From: Variovorax brevis
Lineage (GTDB): Bacteria > Pseudomonadota > Gammaproteobacteria > Burkholderiales > Burkholderiaceae_C
DNA: 64,000 nt
Direction: 5' to 3'
Assembly (NCBI RefSeq): GCF_030317105.1
Contig: NZ_JASZYG010000008.1
Coordinates: 186,001-250,000 of the forward strand
Shown here: positions 54,856-63,646 of the stretch, in pieces
Layout of the letters: each line of letters begins with the position of its first letter
Numbering within the stretch: the first letter of the stretch is position 1
Notes under the pieces: model-generated
Told to the model about the DNA's origin: nothing
Databases searched by the model: none
Seen by the model: only the letters and a program-made list of their open reading frames with translations
Position numbers and translations under genes: made by a program

Positions 54856-56115
54856 ATGAAACGCAGGAACTTCATGGCAGCCACTACAGGCATCGCCGCC
54901 GCCACCCTCGCCGGCGCACAGACCAGCGGCAGCAGCGCCGCCGCCGCAACAGCAGCACGCCCCGACCAACGCCTCGCGCAAAAGTACCGTTTCAACGATC
55001 CCAACATGGACCTGTTCTTCATGGCCGCACTGGGCTGGGGACCGACCGGCGGGCTCGACATCGGTCAGGCGCACTACGTGGCATCGAAGATCGTCGACGG
55101 CGACGCCGACAGCTGGGTGCAGGCCTTTGCGAACTACGGCGACGTGCAGAACGCGCAGGCCCAAGCGTGGCTCGACCGTGGCTGGAAGCAGGCGGCCGGC
55201 GAGGCGCGCCTGAAAGCTTTCGCCTCGTATCGCTCTGCCTGGCAGTTCGCTGCGCCGGGTGAGGTGTTTGCATCGCTCTACGCCAAGCACAAGACCGCCT
55301 TCGCAAGCGCGATGGGTGAACTCAGCTTGCCGGCCACCTTCTTCAACGTGCCGTACCAGGGCAAACAACTGCCTGGCGTCTATCTTCAGAACCCGGTGAA
55401 GAATGCGCCCGTCGCGCTCGTCATCGGCGGCGCCGACACCTGCTTCGAAGACCTGTTTCTCACCATGGGTCGCAACCTGCTGGCGCGTGGCTATTCCGTC
55501 GCACTGGTGGACCTGCCGGGGCAGGGCGACACGATGGTGAACGGCCTGCACTGGGAAGCGGAAGCCGAGAAGTCCATCGCCTCGGTGATCGACGTGCTGG
55601 TCGAGCGCTTCAAGGCCAAGCCGGGCCGCATCGCGTTGATCGGCCTGAGTCTGGGCGGCTACTTCGTCGCCCGTGCCGCGGGGCGCGAGTCGCGCGTGGC
55701 AACGGTGATCGCGAGCACGCCCTTTCCGAATCCGGCCGAGCTGTTTGCACTCTCCGTTCGCGCGGCGATGGCGGCACCCGATGCCGCCACGCCGAACGTG
55801 GCCACGCAGCGCAGCCGGGCGGTCACCTTCTGGAAGGCCGGCGCCCGCACGCCGGACGAATTTCTTTCGCGCACCGCCGGCATGGTTGCGGACGCTTCAC
55901 TCGTCACGGTGCCCTTCCTGTCGATCCTGGGTGCCGGCGATTCGCAGGTCTTCGCCATGCAGGCCAAGGCCTGGCATCGCGACATCCGCTCGACGCGCAA
56001 GTCCTTCGTGCTGCTCGACGCGGCCTCGGGCGCGGACGGCCATGTGCAGGTGAACAACCGGCTTCGGCTCGCGCAGGAAAGCAGCGGCTGGATGGACGAG
56101 ATCTTTTCTTCCTGA
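54856..56115 (+). CDS. Tat-exported alpha/beta hydrolase
   Basis: The 419-residue protein starts with a twin-arginine signal (KRRNFMAATTG, then a hydrophobic stretch to about residue 35). The C-terminal half is an alpha/beta hydrolase with nucleophile elbow GLSLGGY and the VALVIGGADTCFEDLF oxyanion region, resembling FrsA/2,6-dihydroxypseudooxynicotine hydrolase proteins with an N-terminal helical part. The ATG at 54856 is chosen because it starts the signal; the upstream reading crosses the TetR gene. It is probably repressed by the divergent TetR. Confidence 0.85.
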   Translation: MKRRNFMAATTGIAAATLAGAQTSGSSAAAATAARPDQRLAQKYRFNDPNMDLFFMAALGWGPTGGLDIGQAHYVASKIVDGDADSWVQAFANYGDVQNAQAQAWLDRGWKQAAGEARLKAFASYRSAWQFAAPGEVFASLYAKHKTAFASAMGELSLPATFFNVPYQGKQLPGVYLQNPVKNAPVALVIGGADTCFEDLFLTMGRNLLARGYSVALVDLPGQGDTMVNGLHWEAEAEKSIASVIDVLVERFKAKPGRIALIGLSLGGYFVARAAGRESRVATVIASTPFPNPAELFALSVRAAMAAPDAATPNVATQRSRAVTFWKAGARTPDEFLSRTAGMVADASLVTVPFLSILGAGDSQVFAMQAKAWHRDIRSTRKSFVLLDAASGADGHVQVNNRLRLAQESSGWMDEIFSS

Positions 56116-56161
56116 AGAGAGGTTTGCGATGCGACTGTCATCACCGGTTCGCCGTGTGGGC

Positions 56162-56629
56162 TCATTTCTTTTCAGGCGCGCCGTAGAACTCGACGAAAAA
56201 GCGCACCGGGCCGACAGGCTCGACGTTGTGCAGCACTTCCGGCACCACGATGCCGGGCGCCTCAGGCGTGAGCACGGTGTCGACCTGCCATCCGTCCACG
56301 CGGTAACGCAGCTGCCCTTCCAGCACCTGGATCTTGCCCCAAGTGCCTGCGCGCGTCGTGTGGTCCTTGCGCAGCCCTGCGGGCACGGTGTCCTGCGTGA
56401 AAACAGGGGAGCTGCGGTAGGGCTCGAAATGCGCCGGCAACTCGAAGCGTTCGCAGCGCACGCAATTGAGCATCGACCCCAAGTGCGCCTGCCGACCCTC
56501 CTCGCTCATGACCCATGGCCGCGACACCAGCGGTGGGTCGTGGCGCACGTGCTGCGGATGACCGCAGGAGAGCAGTGCAACCCAGTGCCCTTCTTCATCC
56601 TGCGTGTAGCTGGTGATGGGACGTTCCAT
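56162..56629 (-). CDS. DUF3565-DUF1971 (tellurite-resistance-like cupin) fusion
   Basis: The 155-residue protein has an N-terminal DUF3565 segment (EEGHWVALLSCGHPQHVRHDPP) and a C-terminal cupin-like DUF1971 domain (about residues 75-155; GTWGKIQVLEGQLRYRV, APGIVVPEVLHNVEPVG), as in the cupin associated with TehB. The two domains are found as separate proteins elsewhere. CGH...CVRC suggests metal binding. The start MERPIT at 56629 is preferred over an earlier in-frame ATG. It is convergent with the Tat hydrolase. Whether it protects from tellurite is not shown. Confidence 0.8.
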   Translation of the reverse strand: MERPITSYTQDEEGHWVALLSCGHPQHVRHDPPLVSRPWVMSEEGRQAHLGSMLNCVRCERFELPAHFEPYRSSPVFTQDTVPAGLRKDHTTRAGTWGKIQVLEGQLRYRVDGWQVDTVLTPEAPGIVVPEVLHNVEPVGPVRFFVEFYGAPEKK

Positions 56630-56912
56630 TGCGATGCTCCTCAAACCTTGTGGAGTTCAATATAGCTCTCGGCCCCGTAGTGCAGCGTGCTGCGCGAGTA
56701 ACAGGGCGGTACCTGAATGTCGAACTGGGCGCGGGAATGTTTGGACACGGCCTTCGTCGATTTCGGCCAGGAAGCGCAGCGATCGCGTGATGGACAGCGC
56801 GATGCGATCGGAAGGGCCGGCTGCGTCGTCGTGCATCGTGAGGCTGCGGGCGACCTTGCCTGAGCGGCCTGCGCGTCGGATACTGCCGAAGGCAAAACAT
56901 GAGGAATGCTGC

Positions 56913-57941
56913 ATGACGGAAGGCGGGTTGCAGCGCCTGCACCTGGTCTCCGGGGAATTCCCGGCGCAGGAGCGCTTCGAGCGGTGGCAGGCGAGCCTGG
57001 GCGGCACGTTCAACGTGTCCGTCCCCAGCGGCACGCGCCCCGAAGACAGCGCCTACGACGTCTCCATCTGGCAATTCGGCCCTGTGCTGCTCAGCGACAG
57101 CGTTTTCGGCCCGCGCTCGCAAAGCCGCACCTTGAAGAACGCGCGCGCCGACCAGGTCGACCACTACCGCCTGATCCTGCAGACCCAGGGCGAGCTGCGC
57201 CTGGACGCGGACGGCCGCCGCTTCCGCGTCGAAGCCGGCGAGCTGGTGATCTCGGACATGTCGCGCGCCGAAGGCTACGAGACCACGCGCGGCGCCAACA
57301 TCGTGATGTTCGTGCCACGCGAGATGCTCGACGAGGCCTTGCCGCGCAGCGTCGACCTGCATGGCGCAGTGCCGCGTGGCGCCACCGCCCGCATGCTGGT
57401 CGACCATCTGCGTGCGCTGGCGCGCGTGGCGCCCGAACTTCAGCCGCAGGAGACCGCGGCGCTCGCCCGCGCCACGGTCAACCTGCTGGCCGCCAGCCTG
57501 ACGCCGTCGGCGCAGACGCTCGATCACGCCCGCCCCACGGTGGAAAGCACCTTGCTGCGCCAGGCTTGCCGCTACATCGACCTGCACCTGTCGGAGCCCG
57601 ACCTGTCGGCCGAGGCGCTGAGCATTTTCTTCAAGGTGTCGCGCTCGACGCTGTATCGGCTTTTCGAGCCGCTCGGCGGCGTGTCGCACTACCTCAAGGA
57701 ACGCCGCCTGGCACGCATCCACGCGGTGCTGTCGTCCTCCGGCCAGCGACAGTACCTCGGGCGCATTGCCGAAGACCACGGCTTCAAGAGCACGACGCAT
57801 TTCAGCCGGGCGTTTCGCCAGCAATACGGCTACAGCCCTCACGAGGTGCGTCAGCGCGGCCTGGGCGCGGTGCCCGAATCCGCTGCGAGCCGTGCGGGCC
57901 AGGCGGCCTTCGACAAGTGGCTGCGTTCCCTGCGCGACTGA
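56913..57941 (+). CDS. AraC-family regulator (paralogue 2)
   Basis: The 342-residue protein has the same layout as the regulator at 51992: ligand domain with DHYRLILQTQGELRL and VPREMLDEALPRSVDLHG, and HTH with SRSTLYRLFEPLGGVSHYL and RIAEDHGFKSTTHFSRAF. The start at 56913 follows GAGGAATGCT. It is followed by a hairpin and then by a third paralogue, giving a tandem pair. The ligand domain differs from the others, so different inducers are likely. Confidence 0.9.
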   Translation: MTEGGLQRLHLVSGEFPAQERFERWQASLGGTFNVSVPSGTRPEDSAYDVSIWQFGPVLLSDSVFGPRSQSRTLKNARADQVDHYRLILQTQGELRLDADGRRFRVEAGELVISDMSRAEGYETTRGANIVMFVPREMLDEALPRSVDLHGAVPRGATARMLVDHLRALARVAPELQPQETAALARATVNLLAASLTPSAQTLDHARPTVESTLLRQACRYIDLHLSEPDLSAEALSIFFKVSRSTLYRLFEPLGGVSHYLKERRLARIHAVLSSSGQRQYLGRIAEDHGFKSTTHFSRAFRQQYGYSPHEVRQRGLGAVPESAASRAGQAAFDKWLRSLRD

Positions 57942-57992
57942 AGGCGCAACTATTGCCTGGGCGGCACCTGAGACGCGCAGGCAAGAATTGAC

Positions 57993-58016
57993 ACGCCGCG
58001 TTGAGACGCGCGGCGT
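57993..58016. terminator. Hairpin after AraC paralogue 2
   Basis: ACGCCGCG (57993-58000) and CGCGGCGT (58009-58016) form an 8-bp stem with an 8-base loop, 52 bases after the stop and 45 bases before the next start. T-rich sequence (GATTTCTAGAATTT) follows. It fits a factor-independent terminator of moderate strength. Confidence 0.55.
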
Positions 58017-58060
58017 CCCGATTTCTAGAATTTCCGCATCGCATTCAAACGGTGCTCTCC

Positions 58061-59092
58061 ATGTCTCTCACGTGCTCACCCCGGCTTCCGAACATGCGCT
58101 TCGATTCGCGCTCGACTTCGCCGAGACAGGCGCTGGATTACTGGCGGGGTTCGCTCTCGCAGAGCTGGGAAATGCAGTTGGCCGAAGAGGCCGATGCGGA
58201 CCAGTTCCATGCGCAGGTGTCGGTTTGGCGCATGTCCGAGTTGATTGTGGGCACCGCCACCTTCGGGCCATTCCAGAAGCGCCTGCGTCGCGAGCGCAAC
58301 ATCCAGTCCGACCAGCTCGACCACTACCGCCTGCTGATGCTGCGCGAAGGCGAGTTCCACTGCGACGCCGCAGGGCAACGCGTGTCGCTGGCACCGGGGC
58401 GCTTCGTCATCACCGACATGGCGCGGCCGGAAGAAAGCGAATCTGCATGCTCCACCGCCGTGCTGTACATCCCGCGCGACACGCTCGACGCCGCCTTGCC
58501 GCAGCCGATGCGCCTGCACGGCCTGTCGCCCGACAACGCGTGCGCGCACCTGCTGTCGGACCACCTCATGGCCTTGCTGAAGGCCCTGCCGGACACGGCG
58601 CCGCAAGAGCTGCCCGCGCTCTCGGCGGCCACGGTGGGCCTGGTGGCCGCCAGCCTTGCGCCGACGGCCATCGACTCGGCGACGACCGGCGTGGCCATCG
58701 ACAGCGCACGGCTGCGGCAGGTACGCCGACACATCGAGGAACACCTGTGCGAAGAGGAGCTCGCGGCGCCGCAGCTGTGCAAGCAACTGCGCATATCGCG
58801 CTCGGCGCTGTACCGGCTCTTCGAGCCGCTTGGCGGCGTGTCGCAGTACATCAAGGAGCGGCGGCTGGCGCGCGTGCACCAGCTCCTCGCCCAGTCCAGC
58901 GAACGCCAGGTCATCACGCGGCTGGCCGAAGACCATGGCTTCAAGAGCGCGGCGCACTTCAGCAAGGCGTTCCGGGCGCAGTTCGGCTACAGCCCGCGCG
59001 AGGTGCCGCGTGCCGTTGAGCTGGCGCGGCTGCCGGGCTGCGGCAGCGCGGAAGATCGCTTCGACCATTGGCTGGAATCGCTCTGCCATTGA
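58061..59092 (+). CDS. AraC-family regulator (paralogue 3)
   Basis: The 343-residue protein shares the paralogue layout: ligand domain with LDHYRLLMLREGEFH and YIPRDTLDAALPQPMRLHG, and HTH with SRSALYRLFEPLGGVSQYI and RLAEDHGFKSAAHFSKAF. It is closer to paralogue 2 than to paralogue 1 in the HTH. ATG at 58061 follows a poorly matched site; an ATG at 58094 is an alternative. A decayed fourth copy follows directly. Confidence 0.9.
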   Translation: MSLTCSPRLPNMRFDSRSTSPRQALDYWRGSLSQSWEMQLAEEADADQFHAQVSVWRMSELIVGTATFGPFQKRLRRERNIQSDQLDHYRLLMLREGEFHCDAAGQRVSLAPGRFVITDMARPEESESACSTAVLYIPRDTLDAALPQPMRLHGLSPDNACAHLLSDHLMALLKALPDTAPQELPALSAATVGLVAASLAPTAIDSATTGVAIDSARLRQVRRHIEEHLCEEELAAPQLCKQLRISRSALYRLFEPLGGVSQYIKERRLARVHQLLAQSSERQVITRLAEDHGFKSAAHFSKAFRAQFGYSPREVPRAVELARLPGCGSAEDRFDHWLESLCH

Positions 59093-59143
59093 GGCTGTGA
59101 AGCGGCAGCCGCAGCGCTGCTATTGCGATTGCTTTTCTGATTT

Positions 59144-59365
59144 GTGGCGTACCACTATGGGCTGTTGCTTGCGACGACGCCGGGCGGCATCGGCCGGGAA
59201 TCGGAGGGGCTTCGCGTGCGCGTCGAAGCCGGCCAACCCATCCTGGTGGACATGGCGCGTGTCGGCTGCAGCCACTTCATGACCGAAAGCAGCATCACGC
59301 TCTACGTGCCGCGCGATGCGCTCGACGCCGTGCTGCCCCGCCGATTCGATCTGCATGGCGTAACG
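59144..59365 (+). pseudogene. Decayed AraC paralogue fragment (ligand domain only)
   Basis: The fragment reads YHYGLLLATTPG..., RVRVEAGQPILVDMARV and YVPRDALDAVLPRRFDLHGV, which matches the middle of the ligand domain of the paralogues (compare DHYRLILQTQGEL and FVPREMLDEALPRSVDLHG). It has lost the N-terminus and the whole DNA-binding part, and beyond 59365 the reading diverges. It is a truncated pseudogene copy. Confidence 0.75.
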
Positions 59366-59420
59366 AGAACTCGCTGCATCGCCGGGCACAAGCTTTCACC
59401 TTCCCTTTTTCCGTCGTTGC

Positions 59421-60311
59421 TCAGCTTGCCCGCGCGGTTGCGGCGAGCAGCGCAACAAGGCGTTTGCTCGCAGGCGACAAATAGCTGCTCTCCCGGTACG
59501 TCACGACCATGCGCCGTCGCATGGTCGTGCCCTTGACCTCTACCTCCTTCAGCCCCGATCCCAGTTGACCGGCCTGCAAGTGGTGCCGTGAAATGAAACT
59601 GAGCAGGCCCGTCTCGGCGATCAGCGCAGGCAACATCAAGAGCATGGAACTTTCGATCTGGACTCGGGGCCGTGGCAGGTTCCGCCGCTCGAAGGTCTGG
59701 TCAAGCCAATCCCGCGTCGGTGCGCCGGGCGGTTGCAGCACCCATCGGTATGCACACAGATCCTTCAACGTCGGGGATCCCTTGAACACGTCGTGCTTGG
59801 AGCTGGCTGCAACAACGATGGGGTCTTCCGCCAGGAACTGCGAAGTGATTCCGGCTTCGGCTTCGCTCTCGGTTTCGATCGTCATGTCGAGCTCACCCGA
59901 ACGCAGCATGGGCTGAAGCACGTCACTGAGGCCGACAGTGGTCTGGATATTGACCTCTGGCGCTTCCGCGAGCAGTTGGCGCGCGGCCGGCGGCAGCAGA
60001 AACTGCGCCGCCGTCGGAATGATCCCGATCCGCACAGTGCCCGAGAGTCCACTCCCGATGTCGCCGATCTCCCGCCGCGCCTCTTCGACGTCGAGGCGCG
60101 TGCGCCGGGCCCATTTCAGCATCACCTTTCCGGCGGCCGTGAGCTTGATGCCGCGACCGGACCGCTCGAAAAGAGGCGCGCCGCACACTTCCTCCAGACG
60201 ACGAACGGAGCTTGTCAGGGCCGGCTGTGTGCGGTGCACACGCTCGGCAGCCTGGCCCATGTGTTCGAGCTCGGCGATGACTTCAAAGTAGCGCAGGTCT
60301 CTGAGGTCCAT
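59421..60311 (-). CDS. LysR-family regulator of the aldolase/dehydrogenase operon (predicted)
   Basis: The 296-residue LysR regulator has a HTH beginning DLRDLRYFEVIAELEHMGQAAERVHRTQPA, here in parts, and the usual effector domain. It is divergent from the aldolase-type gene at 60616, separated by 304 bases that carry an 8-bp dyad. It is the likely regulator of that operon. The start ATG at 60311 agrees with the family's MDLRxLRYF opening. The inducer is unknown but probably a carboxylic acid. Confidence 0.9.
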   Translation of the reverse strand: MDLRDLRYFEVIAELEHMGQAAERVHRTQPALTSSVRRLEEVCGAPLFERSGRGIKLTAAGKVMLKWARRTRLDVEEARREIGDIGSGLSGTVRIGIIPTAAQFLLPPAARQLLAEAPEVNIQTTVGLSDVLQPMLRSGELDMTIETESEAEAGITSQFLAEDPIVVAASSKHDVFKGSPTLKDLCAYRWVLQPPGAPTRDWLDQTFERRNLPRPRVQIESSMLLMLPALIAETGLLSFISRHHLQAGQLGSGLKEVEVKGTTMRRRMVVTYRESSYLSPASKRLVALLAATARAS

Positions 60312-60317
60312 TGCAAA

Positions 60318-60356
60318 AGTCCAATCTATGTATCTGCAAAAACAATCAATTGGACT
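60318..60356. promoter_or_regulatory. Operator candidate: AGTCCAAT...ATTGGACT
   Basis: AGTCCAAT (60318-60325) and ATTGGACT (60349-60356) form a perfect 8-bp dyad with a 23-base AT-rich spacer, starting seven bases from the LysR start codon. Its location and size suit a LysR autoregulatory and activation site for the divergent operon. The rest of the 304-base gap holds a short open frame (60461-60535) and otherwise nothing that I recognise. Confidence 0.5.
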
Positions 60357-60460
60357 GTAGGCCTTGCAGGATCAATACTCAAGGCCAAGAACCACAGATT
60401 GCCGAGTTCCCCGCAGAGTCGGCGTCACAAGTGGAAACAACTGCTGAACAGGAGACAACC

Positions 60461-60535
60461 GTGAAGCTGATCCCATTGCTCGAGTCCTGCGCGTTTCGTG
60501 TGTCTGAAATGGACGCATTCGAACGCGATGACTGA
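60461..60535 (+). CDS. Possible 24-residue leader ORF
   Basis: A GTG-started frame of 24 codons (KLIPLLESCAFRVSEMD... then stop TGA at 60533) is preceded by AGGAGA at 60450, well spaced. It sits 80 bases upstream of the aldolase-type gene. It might be a leader peptide or the remainder of a lost gene; no family is recognised. Very short frames with good ribosome-binding sites also arise by chance. Confidence 0.3.
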   Translation: MKLIPLLESCAFRVSEMDAFERDD

Positions 60536-60615
60536 CGCCGCTCGCATCCCGCGCTAAGCGCCTCTTTTCCCCACCCACCCCGCCGGCACTGCCGGCAACC
60601 CTTAAGGAGACTTTC

Positions 60616-61314
60616 ATGAGTCAAGCCGCTGCATTGCCCGACGTTATCCGTGACATTGAACGCACCCCCGCAGACATCGTGGACAAGGCGTCCGCGTTTC
60701 CTTCATCGATCCTGGCCGACGTCGCCGGCCGTCGCGGTGCCTTGCATGGCCGCATCGCGCCGCTGTCGCGGTCGATGCGCTTCGCTGGAACCGCGATCAC
60801 CGTGGATGTGCGCCCCGGTGACAACCTGATGATCCACGCCGCCATGGCCATCGCCAAACCCGGTGACGTGCTGGTGATTGATGGGAAGGGCGACCAGTCC
60901 GCTGCACTGATGGGCGAGATCATGTCGCAGCAATGCGTCGCCCTTGGGATCGTCGCGGTCGTGATGGACGGCGCCTGCCGTGACAGCGCAGAAATCTGCA
61001 ACATGGGCTTTCCCATGTATTCGGTTGGCACGAATCCGAACGGCCCCACGAAGTTGGTGTCGGGCCGCCTGAATCATCCCATTTCCATCGGTGGCGTCAC
61101 GGTTCATCCCGGAGACCTGCTCGTCGGCGACGCTGACGGCGTGACGGTGATCGAGCGCGAAAAGGCCGCATCCCTCCTGCCGCTGGCCGCAGAAAAGGTG
61201 GACATGGAAACCAAGCGCATCGCTGGCATCAAGAGCCGCCAGGCGCTTCGCCCGGCCTGGCTCGACGGCGCACTGCGCAGTGCCGGCGTCCTGAAGGAAG
61301 GAGAAACGCTGTGA
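60616..61314 (+). CDS. RraA-like protein / 4-carboxy-4-hydroxy-2-oxoadipate aldolase family
   Basis: The 232-residue protein belongs to the HMG/CHA-aldolase and RraA-like family. The motif PGDVLVIDGKGDQSAALMGE and the catalytic ACRDS segment (Arg and Asp positions) are present, so aldolase or oxaloacetate-decarboxylase activity is likely; pure RraA RNase-regulator function is less likely in this catabolic setting. ATG at 60616 follows AAGGAGACTTTC. It is the first gene of a four-gene operon, and its stop overlaps the next start (GTGA). Products would be pyruvate and another acid. Confidence 0.88.
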   Translation: MSQAAALPDVIRDIERTPADIVDKASAFPSSILADVAGRRGALHGRIAPLSRSMRFAGTAITVDVRPGDNLMIHAAMAIAKPGDVLVIDGKGDQSAALMGEIMSQQCVALGIVAVVMDGACRDSAEICNMGFPMYSVGTNPNGPTKLVSGRLNHPISIGGVTVHPGDLLVGDADGVTVIEREKAASLLPLAAEKVDMETKRIAGIKSRQALRPAWLDGALRSAGVLKEGETL

Positions 61315-62249
61315 GCACGACAAAGCCTGTTTTGCTGGTCACCGGCGCCGACCTGGCCGAACAAGCCCTGCGCCTGTTGGGCGACTACGAAGTCGTGTAC
61401 GCCGGCAAGACGCCGACCGAAGACGACATCGTTGCGCTGTGCGCCAGGCACGACCCGGTCGCGATCATCGTGCGCTACAGCAAGGTCGGTGAGAAGGCGA
61501 TGGCGGCAGCGCCTTCACTGAAGGTCATCTCCAAGCACGGCAGTGGAACCGACACCATCGACAAGGTGGCGGCGCGCGCACGCGGCATCGAAGTGGTGGC
61601 TGCCGTCGGCGCGAATGCTGCGGCGGTGGCAGAGCAAGCGCTGGCACTGATGCTTGCATGCGCCAAGTCCGTGACCACCCTCAATGCGCGCATGCATGCG
61701 GGGCATTGGGACAAGGCGACCCACAAGAGCCTTGAACTGAATGGACGGACGGTGGGTCTTGTCGGCCTGGGCGCCATCGGACAACGCTTTGCCAGGATGG
61801 CGGATGCACTCGGCATGCGTGTGATTGGCTTCGACCCGTTCGCGAAAAACCTGCCGGACTACATCAAGCCGGTCGAGCTCGACGCGATCTGGCGCGAGGC
61901 CGATGTGATCTCGCTGCACTGCCCGTTGATGGAAGAGAACCGCAACCTGCTCAATGAGAAGACATTGGCCGCCTGCAAGAAGGGCGTGGTCATCGTCAAC
62001 ACCGCGCGCGGCGGCTTGATCAACGAGACGGACTTGCTGGCCGCGTTGCAAGCGGGTCAGGTGGCCAGCGCTGGTCTTGACAGCTTCCATGTCGAGCCAA
62101 TGACCTCGGGCCATCCGTTCCAGGGCGCGCCCAACCTGATCCTGAGCCCGCACATCGGCGGCGTGACGAGCGACGCCTACGTGAACATGGGTGTGGCCGC
62201 CGCGAAAAACGCGCTGGAAGTGATCGCGCGGCAAGCCGCGGTCGCCTGA
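61311..62249 (+). CDS. D-2-hydroxyacid dehydrogenase, NAD(P)-dependent
   Basis: The 312-residue protein is a D-isomer 2-hydroxyacid dehydrogenase (SerA/GyaR-like). It has the NAD Rossmann motif GLVGLGAIGQRFARM, the catalytic Arg in VNTARGGLI, Glu near FHVEPM and the His in LSPHIGGVTSDA. It starts with GTG overlapping the previous stop, with GGAG at 61300-61303. It likely reduces or oxidises a 2-oxo/2-hydroxy acid formed with the aldolase-type enzyme in the same operon. Confidence 0.92.
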   Translation: MSTTKPVLLVTGADLAEQALRLLGDYEVVYAGKTPTEDDIVALCARHDPVAIIVRYSKVGEKAMAAAPSLKVISKHGSGTDTIDKVAARARGIEVVAAVGANAAAVAEQALALMLACAKSVTTLNARMHAGHWDKATHKSLELNGRTVGLVGLGAIGQRFARMADALGMRVIGFDPFAKNLPDYIKPVELDAIWREADVISLHCPLMEENRNLLNEKTLAACKKGVVIVNTARGGLINETDLLAALQAGQVASAGLDSFHVEPMTSGHPFQGAPNLILSPHIGGVTSDAYVNMGVAAAKNALEVIARQAAVA

Positions 62250-62293
62250 CCCTGCGCTCTCTCCCAATCTAAGTATCACATTGGAGACAAGAC

Positions 62294-63613
62294 ATGCAAG
62301 TCGATCGCACCCCCGAGGCGGCACTGGAAAAGGCAACGATGCGGCGCGTCACGCTGCGCCTCGTGCCCTTCCTGATGCTTTGCTATTTCTTCGCGCTGCT
62401 GGACCGCGTGAACGTCGGTTTCGCCGCGTTGCAGATGAATCAGGACCTCGGCCTCTCGGCGGCGGTCTTCGGGCTGGGCAGCAGCCTGTTCTTCGTCGCG
62501 TATTTCCTCGTGGAAGTGCCGAGCAACCTGGCACTGGAGAAGTTCGGCGCACGGCGCTGGATTGCCCGCATCATGATCACCTGGGGCATCATTTCTGCGG
62601 GCATGGCCTTCGTCGTGGGGCCGTATTCGTTCTACGGCATGCGGCTGCTGCTGGGCGCGGCAGAGGCTGGGTTCTTCCCGGGCGTCCTTTTGTTCCTGAC
62701 CTACTGGTTCCCCGCCGCATACCGTGCCCGGATCATCGCGATCTTCATGGTGTCGATCCCGGTTGCCAGTTTCATCGGCTCGCCGGTCTCTGCGCTCTTG
62801 CTTGAACTCAATGGCGTCCTGGGGCTGAAGGGCTGGCAATGGCTCTTCATCCTGGAGGCAGTGCCGACCATCCTGCTGGGTCTGGCGTGCCTGCGCATCC
62901 TCACCGACCGGCCCGCCAACGCAAAGTGGCTGTCGGAAGAGCAACGTGCCTGGCTGCAAGGCCGCATCGAGGCGGACGGGGGCAAGAAGGCGGCCATTGG
63001 CCACATGTCGATCTGGCAGCTTTTTCGCAACAAGCATTTCCTGGTGATGGCGATGGTTTGCGCGGGCGCTTCGGCCACTGGCACGGCGCTTTCCATCTGG
63101 CAGCCGCAAATCATCAAGGGCTTTGGGCTCAGCAACCTGGAGACCGGGTTCATCAACTCTGTTCCCTACGGCATCGCGTCCGTGTTGATGGTTCTGTGGG
63201 GACGTCATTCGGACCGCACCGGTGAGCGCCGCTGGCATACCGCCCTGGCTCTCCTGCTGATTGCCTGCGGCCTCGGGGCGCTGTCGCTCACCAAGGGCAT
63301 GCTCGCGCCGACGGTCATGTTGCTGAGTTGCGCACTGATTGGCGCCTACTCGTTCAAGGGTCCTTTCTGGGCGCTGTCGTCGACCTGGATGTCACCCAGG
63401 GCGGCGGCCGCCGGGTTGGCTGGCATCAATGCGATTGCAAACCTGGTCGGCGGTGGCGCGATCTCGCTGGTGGGCTTGATCAAGGAGTCGACGGGCAGCT
63501 TTGCACTTGCGCTCTTGCCCCTGGTGATCTTGACCTCTGTGGGTGCCCTCAGCGTCCTGTGGATGACGCGCCAGCCCCATTCCGGCGCGTCTGCTGCGGC
63601 GACTCCAGCCTGA
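62294..63613 (+). CDS. MFS transporter, anion:cation symporter family
   Basis: The 439-residue protein has about 12 membrane segments typical of the ACS (anion:cation symporter) branch of the major facilitator superfamily, with the signature region LDRVNVGFAALQMNQDLGL and YFLVEVPSNLALEKFGARRWIARIM. Members carry hexuronates, tartrate, phthalate or similar acids. ATG at 62294 follows GGAGACAAGAC. It follows the dehydrogenase gene at 44 bases, so it is the likely uptake system of the operon. Confidence 0.92.
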   Translation: MQVDRTPEAALEKATMRRVTLRLVPFLMLCYFFALLDRVNVGFAALQMNQDLGLSAAVFGLGSSLFFVAYFLVEVPSNLALEKFGARRWIARIMITWGIISAGMAFVVGPYSFYGMRLLLGAAEAGFFPGVLLFLTYWFPAAYRARIIAIFMVSIPVASFIGSPVSALLLELNGVLGLKGWQWLFILEAVPTILLGLACLRILTDRPANAKWLSEEQRAWLQGRIEADGGKKAAIGHMSIWQLFRNKHFLVMAMVCAGASATGTALSIWQPQIIKGFGLSNLETGFINSVPYGIASVLMVLWGRHSDRTGERRWHTALALLLIACGLGALSLTKGMLAPTVMLLSCALIGAYSFKGPFWALSSTWMSPRAAAAGLAGINAIANLVGGGAISLVGLIKESTGSFALALLPLVILTSVGALSVLWMTRQPHSGASAAATPA

Positions 63614-63646
63614 ATCCCGTCCCATCAGGCAACGCAGGAGCCTCGC

